11,745 nt of DNA. It comes from an uncultured Eubacteriales bacterium. Its GTDB lineage: Bacteria; Bacillota; Clostridia; Oscillospirales; CAG-272. Under the pieces are notes generated by a model. The model made no database searches. It saw nothing but the letters and a program-made list of their open reading frames with translations, and was not told the origin of the DNA. How positions within the stretch are numbered: position 1 is the first letter of the stretch; the number at the start of each line of letters is the position of its first letter. Position numbers and translations under genes: made by a program. The stretch spans positions 1-11,745 of the forward strand of contig USPP01000019.1 of the NCBI GenBank assembly GCA_900556615.1. Direction: 5' to 3'. Shown here piece after piece: positions 7,068 to 11,745 of this stretch.

Positions 7068-8564
7068 ATGAAAAAAACACTTAGAATCATCTGTCTGCTT
7101 ATGGCACTTCTAACTGTACTTACTGTTGTTGCTTGTACAAAGGAGAATGATAAGCCGAAAGATACAAACAAAAATCCACCCACAACAGGATCAGTTGATT
7201 CCGGCGATCGTTTATCTGCCGACGATGGGATTCCCAAACAAAGCTTTAAAGGTCTGAAATACCGCGTCTCCTGTTCAGAGAATGCGGATCATGAAGTTTT
7301 TTCCGAAGACAACGAAGAAATTGTTGAAGCCGCAATATACAACAGAAATCTTGCTATTGAGGATAAATATGATATAGAGATTGTGCCGGTCATCACTACC
7401 GGTTATGCTCCCGGTGAAGGACAACTTCTTCATGAGCGGGCAGTGATCACTTCTCTCTCCGCAAACGACCATGATTTTGACACCGTCCTGATGTGTGCAT
7501 GGAGAGCGGGAACCATTATTACACAGGGATTGTTTTATGATTGGAACGATGATGTTCCGGGTGTAAATTTTGAACAGCCATGGTGGAATAAGCGCTGTAA
7601 TGAGGCTTTCACCATAAACGGGATGCTTTACGCAGCCGTAGGCGATTTGTCTCTCACCTCACTTGAACTGTCGCACTGCTATCTTTTCAATAAAAAAATT
7701 GCCGCTGATAACCAAATCGAAGATCTCTATACTATTGTTGACAACGGAGAGTGGACAGTCGATTATGTGAAACAACTCAGCGTAAATATTTACAACGATC
7801 TAAACAGAGACGGAAATAAAGATAAAGAAGATCAGTACGGTTTTGCTTCCGGGCTCGTCACCAATCTTGATGCATATCTTCCTTCATTTGGAATCTCTCT
7901 CGTCGAAAAAGACGGAGACGGCGAGCTTGCTCTCGCATTCGAAAACGATACCGAAAAAATGCAAACTGCATATGAAAAAGTCTCAGATCTTTTCTACAAT
8001 AACGCAGGTGCCTATATTTCCATGACAGATGCCGAATATACGGACAGATATACCATGTTTGCAAACGGAAATGTTCTTTTTACAGACGGTACCTTTAACG
8101 TTCTCACCAATCAGTGCCGTGATATGACCGATGAATTCGGCGTGCTTCCCTATCCGAAGCTCGATGAAACCCAAACAAACTATTACAGCAACGCACATGA
8201 TAATTTTTCTGTCCTCTGCCTTGCTTACAATGTTGAAAACATCGATATGGTCGGAAAGGTAACGGAATCTCTTTGCTGTGAAAACTACCGTACGGTCTTT
8301 ACTGCGTATTACGAAAAAGCATTAAAAGATAAATATACCGATGATGACAACGATGAAAGAATGCTGGATATGATTATGGATGGCAGAAACTATGATCTTG
8401 CCGTATTATTTGCCCCTGATCTCAGCCGCTTGTATTATGTGTTCCGTGATTCCATAAGAGAGAATACTTCGATCAGCACAGAAATAGACAGAAGACTCGA
8501 TACATGGAAATTTGTTCTTGAGGAACTTCAGGAAACCTATAAAGACCTTGAGGCAAATAAATAA
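7068..8564 (+). CDS. Extracellular sugar-binding lipoprotein (ABC family 1 solute-binding protein)
   Basis: This is a 498-residue solute-binding protein, expected on the outer face of the cytoplasmic membrane, delivering an oligosaccharide or glycoside to an ABC transporter. The signal peptide is a lysine-containing start, a hydrophobic core (about 7-21) and a lipobox VVAC with C23 as the lipidated residue. A flexible Lys/Asn/Pro/Thr linker follows (about 24-45). The mature part shows features typical of large clostridial family-1 binding proteins: PWWNKRCNEAFTINGMLY (171-188), NGEWTVDYV (226-234), and an Asp-rich, calcium-loop-like DLNRDGNKDKEDQYG (244-258). AAAGGA (7056-7061) is 6 nt from the ATG. 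The usual permease genes do not follow. Transport therefore needs permeases encoded elsewhere, or this is a sensor-type binding protein. It may be read from the Gfo/Idh promoter through the MITE at 6869-7048. Confidence 0.88.
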   Translation: MKKTLRIICLLMALLTVLTVVACTKENDKPKDTNKNPPTTGSVDSGDRLSADDGIPKQSFKGLKYRVSCSENADHEVFSEDNEEIVEAAIYNRNLAIEDKYDIEIVPVITTGYAPGEGQLLHERAVITSLSANDHDFDTVLMCAWRAGTIITQGLFYDWNDDVPGVNFEQPWWNKRCNEAFTINGMLYAAVGDLSLTSLELSHCYLFNKKIAADNQIEDLYTIVDNGEWTVDYVKQLSVNIYNDLNRDGNKDKEDQYGFASGLVTNLDAYLPSFGISLVEKDGDGELALAFENDTEKMQTAYEKVSDLFYNNAGAYISMTDAEYTDRYTMFANGNVLFTDGTFNVLTNQCRDMTDEFGVLPYPKLDETQTNYYSNAHDNFSVLCLAYNVENIDMVGKVTESLCCENYRTVFTAYYEKALKDKYTDDDNDERMLDMIMDGRNYDLAVLFAPDLSRLYYVFRDSIRENTSISTEIDRRLDTWKFVLEELQETYKDLEANK

Positions 8565-8577
8565 TTAATGTCAACTG

Positions 8578-8629
8578 AACAAGTCAAAAAAGCAGCCGCC
8601 AGCGGTATTTTGAGCATTTTTGACTTGTT
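8578..8629 (+). terminator. Long inverted repeat after the binding-protein gene, possible terminator
   Basis: AACAAGTCAAAAA (8578-8590) is the exact complement of TTTTTGACTTGTT (8617-8629), a 13-bp stem around a 26-nt loop that can itself form CCGC-CA-GCGG. It starts 13 nt after the stop codon. The bases after the stem are TAAGTGC, not a run of T, so it may stabilise the 3' end rather than act as a classical terminator. Confidence 0.5.
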
Positions 8630-8640
8630 TAAGTGCAAAG

Positions 8641-8797
8641 GAAATCACTGAATAAATCGTCAACGGATCTTTCCGGCTGATTTATTGCCAGGCATCGTTA
8701 AAAAATCTTGAAATATTAACCTATTCCTGCGTTTTTTTGCCTTGCAGTTCAAAAAATCATCTCGGAAATCTGCATAGCCGGTTTATTCAGCGATTCC
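8641..8797 (+). repeat. Short palindromic repeat, family 2, copy A (interrupted)
   Basis: The left part, AATCACTGAATAAATC (8643-8658) plus about 20 central bases and GATTTATT (8679-8686), matches copy B at 9211-9433. The right end TTTATTCAGCGATTCC (8782-8797) appears only after about 95 unrelated bases. Uninterrupted, the repeat would be about 55-58 bp with ends of about 17 bp that are near-perfect reverse complements. It has no coding capacity. Confidence 0.65.
8687..8781. mobile_element. About 95-bp insertion inside repeat copy A, flanked by TTTATT
   Basis: The sequence between the two halves of copy A is bounded by the direct repeat TTTATT (8681-8686 and 8782-8787), as expected of a 6-bp target duplication. 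The intact right arm of copy B supplies the empty site. The insert contains CTGC...GCAG around a T7 run and two similar AAAAAATC segments. It has no ORF and its ends are not clear inverted repeats, so its class is unknown. Confidence 0.45.
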
Positions 8798-8819
8798 CAA
8801 AGTTTTTAAGTTAATTTAC

Positions 8820-8950
8820 TTAAGGCAATATCGCTGGATGCACAGCTAACGCCTTATTGTGCATTTGCTTGCCTCCTCAAATGGTATCGTCTGACGAAAG
8901 AAAATATGACTGCGCAGCTGCACCGTCAGAACTGTACGATATTGCCTTAG
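8820..8950 (+). mobile_element. MITE-like element, family 1, copy 3 (131 bp, internally deleted)
   Basis: The element begins TTAAGGCAATATCGC (8820-8834) and ends with the near-complement ACGATATTGCCTTAG (8936-8950). Both ends and both subterminal parts follow copies 1 and 2, but about 49 internal bases are missing. At the junction (about 8867-8873) the sequence passes directly from GCTTGC to CTCCTCAA. In the reverse complement of copy 2 these two stretches are far apart and both are preceded by TTGC, so a deletion between short direct repeats explains the loss. It has no ORF. Confidence 0.8.
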
Positions 8951-9210
8951 GATAGGCGATTTTAAAAAAGTCCTGTCTTTTTAACATGCGCCGCGAATTG
9001 CTCTCCCTGGCTGACTCGGTGGTTTGCCTTGATATTTTATGTTTTAATTGCTACTGTATTGGCAAAACCCGTATTAGGGGCGTTTCGTGTTAATGAGACG
9101 TCCCTGTTTTACCCTCAAGCAATCATGGCTGTTTTCCGGAGCAAGCTCCCAAAAAATGATGGATTCCTGTCCGTGATTCTTTGGAACTGCAAAAACATCC
9201 ATTTTTAAGT
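8951..9210. other. Gene-free spacer with several potential RNA stems
   Basis: There is no ORF with a ribosome site. Visible pairings are GGTTTGCC (9021-9028) with GGCAAAACC (9061-9069, one bulge), the hairpin at 9076-9105, and GGAGC-AA-GCTCC (9138-9149). Together they could form a small structured transcript of about 100-150 nt, but I recognise no known RNA family and no good promoter. It may equally be debris between repeats. Confidence 0.3.
9076..9110 (+). terminator. Possible Rho-independent terminator in the repeat-rich gap
   Basis: AGGGGCGTTTC (9076-9086) pairs over 11 positions (two G-T wobbles) with GAGACGTCCCT (9095-9105) around an 8-nt loop and is followed by GTTTT. AAAAC (9064-9068) can extend the stem by pairing with GTTTT (9106-9110). 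No annotated gene ends just upstream, so it would end read-through from 7068-8564 or an unrecognised small RNA. Confidence 0.45.
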
Positions 9211-9433
9211 AGAATCACTAAAGGGTATCTCTAAAAATTCAATGTTCATAGACGGCAAAGAGATTTTCTCTTCAGTCAAAACAGAAATTCCGCAGACAGA
9301 GTATCCATCTGTCAAAGATTTTTGTAACGAATGACGGAAAAAACAGCTCCAGCCGGTTTTGGGCAGTAAATTTTTAGATGTGCCCTGAATAAATCGTCAA
9401 TGGACCTTTCCTACAGATTTATTCAGCGATTCC
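9211..9433 (+). repeat. Short palindromic repeat, family 2, copy B (split by a MITE-like insertion)
   Basis: AGAATCACT (9211-9219) and GAATAAATCGTCAA (9387-9400), which are contiguous in copy A at 8643-8663, are here 167 bp apart. The rest of the repeat runs on through GATTTATTCAGCGATTCC (9416-9433). The outer arms are near-perfect reverse complements, so the original unit was about 56 bp and palindromic. Confidence 0.7.
9220..9386. mobile_element. MITE-like element, family 3, inserted in repeat copy B
   Basis: The inserted 167 bp has ends AGGGTATCTCTAAAAATT (9222-9239) and AATTTTTAGATGTGCCCT (9369-9386), matching at about 15 of 18-19 positions when one is reverse-complemented. It contains internal hairpins (GACAGA/TCTGTC at 9295-9313) and no ORF. 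These ends differ from family 1, so another transposase would be needed to move it. No target duplication is clear. Confidence 0.6.
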
Positions 9434-9533
9434 TCAACAGCCCCTGAGCTTAAAGAACACAAAAGCATTTCCCCTCTTCCAATACGATCTGTTCGGGCAG
9501 ATAATTTTAAAAACCATCAACAGGAGATCTGAA

Positions 9534-10955
9534 ATGGAGCTTAAACACACCGAAGTAAAATTCGTCACAGCGGATTCCGAATGGCAGCGCGTATATGACG
9601 CAGCCGAAAAAACAGAAAAAAACAATATTGTCTCATGGGAAAACCGAAAGCTGCTTGTTGAAGGCGGAGGCGACTACAGCGATGGAATTTGGCTTGAAAC
9701 GCAGCCTATGGGCGGAGAAATGTACGGAAGCAGAAATCTCGAGCTTGCTTTGAATAATCAGCTGTTGTTCATGGAAAACATCAGAGAAGACGGACGCCTC
9801 CCGTCTGTAATAAGGTATACCGGAAGCGAATATAACCTCATGTATTCGCATTTTCAGGGCTATTGTTTCCCTTATCATGCACTCAATGTTTATTATCTGA
9901 TCGGAGAGAACAGAGAATATCTCAAGCTTCTTTACGGCTCGTTGTCACGATTTGACGACTATCTATGGAGAACAAGAGATACCGACGGAAACGGCTGTCT
10001 TGAATCCTTCTGCAAATGGGACACCGGAGAGGACAGAAGCGTTCGGTTCTTTGACGGTCCCGACGCATGGGGAAGTGATGAGCCTCCATACGGTCAGGCA
10101 AAACTTCCCTATGAATCGATGGATATCATGTCCTATTCCTACGACGGAAAAATGACGCTTGCCGAAATCTCCGACATACTCGGAAACGGTGAAGGAAATA
10201 AATGGAGAGTAGAAGCCCAAGCCGTAAGAGCGAAACTCAACTCCTATCTCTGGTGGGAGGAAAAAGGCGCTCTGTATGACCGCGACTGCAACAACGAATT
10301 TCTTGATACCCTTATTCATAATAATCTCCGCGTTATGTATCACGGCGCATATGAAAAAAGTAAAGCCGACCGTTTCGTAACAGAACATCTGCTCAATCCC
10401 GATGAATTTTTTACTCCTATGCCGCTTCCGTCGATTGCCGCAAATGATCCGCTGTTCTTCCCTGACCCAAGCAACAATTGGAGCGGTCAGCCGGAAGGAC
10501 TTACCTATCAACGTGCGATACGTGCGCTCGAAAATTACGGATATCACAACCTCATTCCTGTGTTCGGACATAAGCTTTGCCATGCGCTTGCTATGAACGA
10601 TCCCGTTATGTTCACACAGCAATTTGACCATCTCACCGGAAAACCGCAAACCGAGCTTTGCACAATCTCCGGAGATTACGGTCCCTCCATTCTTGCCATA
10701 CTCGGTTATACCGCGCACATGTACGGAGTGGAAATGCGACGAAAAAAACTGATTTTTTCCACTCTCGGAGACTGCGGGGGCTGTGAGTACTCACAAATAT
10801 ACGGAGACAGCATATATACGGTAAAGAATGACGGAAAAAAAGCGGCACTTTATATAAATAAAAAAGAAATTGCATCCGTTCCCTGCGGAACAAAGGTGAT
10901 CTGCGACTTTAACGGAAATATTGAGCAAAGTTTTTCCGTATCAGATAAAGATTAA
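9534..10955 (+). CDS. (alpha/alpha)6-barrel glycoside hydrolase, GH63/MGH1-like, cytoplasmic
   Basis: This 473-residue protein resembles the inverting glycosidases grouped as GH63 / mannosylglycerate-hydrolase-like (MGH1-like) proteins. Landmarks are GDYSDGIWLETQPMGG (46-61), DGRLPSVIRY (86-95), the Asp-rich DTDGNGCLES (149-158), and KWDTGEDRS (161-169). This last motif matches the place where relatives have the acid Asp, so D167 is the likely candidate. MPLPSIAANDPLF (296-308) and NNWSGQPEGLTYQRAIRAL (314-332) also fit the family. There is no signal peptide, so it would act on imported sugar or glycoside. The ATG at 9534 has AGGAG (9522-9526) at 7 nt, an optimal site. It follows a 970-bp repeat-rich gap and is 31 nt ahead of another Gfo/Idh gene, with which it is probably co-transcribed. 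A weak -10-like GATAAT (9500-9505) may serve it. The family is fairly sure, the substrate is not. Confidence 0.8.
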   Translation: MELKHTEVKFVTADSEWQRVYDAAEKTEKNNIVSWENRKLLVEGGGDYSDGIWLETQPMGGEMYGSRNLELALNNQLLFMENIREDGRLPSVIRYTGSEYNLMYSHFQGYCFPYHALNVYYLIGENREYLKLLYGSLSRFDDYLWRTRDTDGNGCLESFCKWDTGEDRSVRFFDGPDAWGSDEPPYGQAKLPYESMDIMSYSYDGKMTLAEISDILGNGEGNKWRVEAQAVRAKLNSYLWWEEKGALYDRDCNNEFLDTLIHNNLRVMYHGAYEKSKADRFVTEHLLNPDEFFTPMPLPSIAANDPLFFPDPSNNWSGQPEGLTYQRAIRALENYGYHNLIPVFGHKLCHALAMNDPVMFTQQFDHLTGKPQTELCTISGDYGPSILAILGYTAHMYGVEMRRKKLIFSTLGDCGGCEYSQIYGDSIYTVKNDGKKAALYINKKEIASVPCGTKVICDFNGNIEQSFSVSDKD

Positions 10956-10986
10956 ACCAAAAAGGATATATTACTGTAAATTTGTC

Positions 10987-11745
10987 ATGAAAAAATACGG
11001 AATCTTGCTGATAGGCTGCGGTCATATCGGGCTTGAGCACTTGTCCGATATACATTATAGAGATAATATAGAGGTTATCGCAGTCATTGACACCGATATT
11101 GCTGCGGCGAAGCACGCAGCAGAAATTTATTGTGTACCGGAGTATTCCGACACCTACGAGACTTACCTATGCGATCCCCGCGTAGATATTGCCATCGTTG
11201 CTACATATACCGATACACATACCGCAATCACCAAGGAATTTCTGACGCACAAGAAACATGTTCTCTGTGAAAAACCGGTTGCGCCTACACTTGAGGAGGG
11301 CAGAAGTTTTTTTGACATTGCCTTGAGATCCAATGCGAAAGTACTTGTAGCGCACATCCTGCGCCATAATCAGTCATACCGTGAAATAGCTAAGCTGCTT
11401 GCTTCCGGCGTCATCGGTGAAGTCCGTCTTATCAGAATGGTACAAAATCATCATGCGATGAATTGGGAACGCTATAAACGGCTTCTTGCCGACTGCACCC
11501 CGGCACTTGACTGCGGAATACACTATTTTGATATTGTCAGGTGGTTTACCGGCTCGGAATTCAGCGAAATATCGGGATTTGGTACAAAGCTGGATCCCGA
11601 TTCCCCCAATATAAACTATACCTGCGTAAATTTCCGGCTCGAAAACGGATGTGTCGGCTATTATGAAGCCGGATGGGGAAAAAATACCGCATCCATGAAC
11701 CTGAAGGAATTTATTGGAACCAAGGGCAGAATTGAGCTTACCATG
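10987..11745 (+). CDS. Gfo/Idh/MocA-family oxidoreductase, 3'-truncated by the window end
   Basis: The reading frame is open from ATG 10987 to the last base: 253 residues of an expected 330-390. The N-terminus MKKYGILLIGCGHIGLEHL has the complete Rossmann glycine loop GCGHIG (10-15). CEKP lies near 94-97, and DCGIHYFDIVRW in the second domain has the conserved Asp and His. It is a third, independent member of the superfamily here; it is not a close duplicate of the 4899-5966 protein, since the motifs and surrounding sequence differ. It probably acts on the product of the glycosidase encoded just upstream. The nearest Shine-Dalgarno-like AAAAGGA (10960-10966) is about 20 nt from the ATG. No in-frame ATG, GTG or TTG lies closer to it, so initiation may be weak or coupled to the upstream gene. 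Confidence 0.85.
   Translation, partial: MKKYGILLIGCGHIGLEHLSDIHYRDNIEVIAVIDTDIAAAKHAAEIYCVPEYSDTYETYLCDPRVDIAIVATYTDTHTAITKEFLTHKKHVLCEKPVAPTLEEGRSFFDIALRSNAKVLVAHILRHNQSYREIAKLLASGVIGEVRLIRMVQNHHAMNWERYKRLLADCTPALDCGIHYFDIVRWFTGSEFSEISGFGTKLDPDSPNINYTCVNFRLENGCVGYYEAGWGKNTASMNLKEFIGTKGRIELTM

Noticed and set aside
1631..8950. Repeats as a CRISPR array
   Set aside because: The three units are far apart, differ in orientation and length, and have terminal inverted repeats; there are no regular spacers and no cas genes.
9138..9149. GGAGC-AA-GCTCC as a terminator
   Set aside because: The loop is only 2 nt and the following bases on the plus strand are A-rich, not T-rich; on the minus strand no T-tract follows.
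9963..10718. 251-codon minus-strand ORF inside the GH63-like gene
   Set aside because: Although long, it is the shadow of the plus-strand frame that carries the clear glycosidase motifs and a perfect ribosome site.

Overview
The window looks like a chromosomal stretch from an anaerobic Bacillota of the Clostridia type, probably an uncultured gut or rumen relative of the Oscillospirales or Christensenellales. This rests on strong AGGAGG-type ribosome binding sites, moderate GC, a Gram-positive lipoprotein substrate-binding protein, a DUF4340 protein, and the mix of AraC, GH31 and Gfo/Idh genes. The placement is inference; no rRNA or marker gene is present.

Layout. Positions 1-1104 hold the 3' part of a DUF4340 gene, closed by a strong bidirectional terminator (about 1127-1172). 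A gene-free stretch follows (1174-1630), then a 180-bp MITE-like element (1631-1810). Two minus-strand genes form a unit: an AraC-family regulator (3806-4684) and then a GH31 glycosidase (1819-3735). A divergent promoter region (4685-4898) with two perfect palindromes separates them from the plus-strand genes. These are two Gfo/Idh/MocA-type oxidoreductases (4899-5966 and 5994-6836), a second MITE copy (6869-7048, inverted), a lipoprotein sugar-binding protein (7068-8564), a 970-bp repeat-filled gap, a cytoplasmic (alpha/alpha)6-barrel glycosidase resembling GH63/MGH1 proteins (9534-10955), and a third Gfo/Idh/MocA oxidoreductase cut by the window end (10987 onward).

How it fits together. The genes read as a carbohydrate-use locus. 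A membrane-anchored binding protein would capture an oligosaccharide or glycoside. Two glycosidases without signal peptides would act on it inside the cell. Three NAD(P)-dependent Gfo/Idh proteins would oxidise, epimerise or otherwise redox-process the sugar or cyclitol. The AraC protein would control the divergent units. The substrate cannot be read from sequence, and no transporter permeases are visible.

The least ordinary part is the repeats. Three copies of one MITE family share the terminal inverted repeat TTAAGGCAATACCGC. In the 8565-9533 gap, two copies of a second, short palindromic repeat are each split by a different inserted sequence, and each copy shows what the other looked like before insertion.
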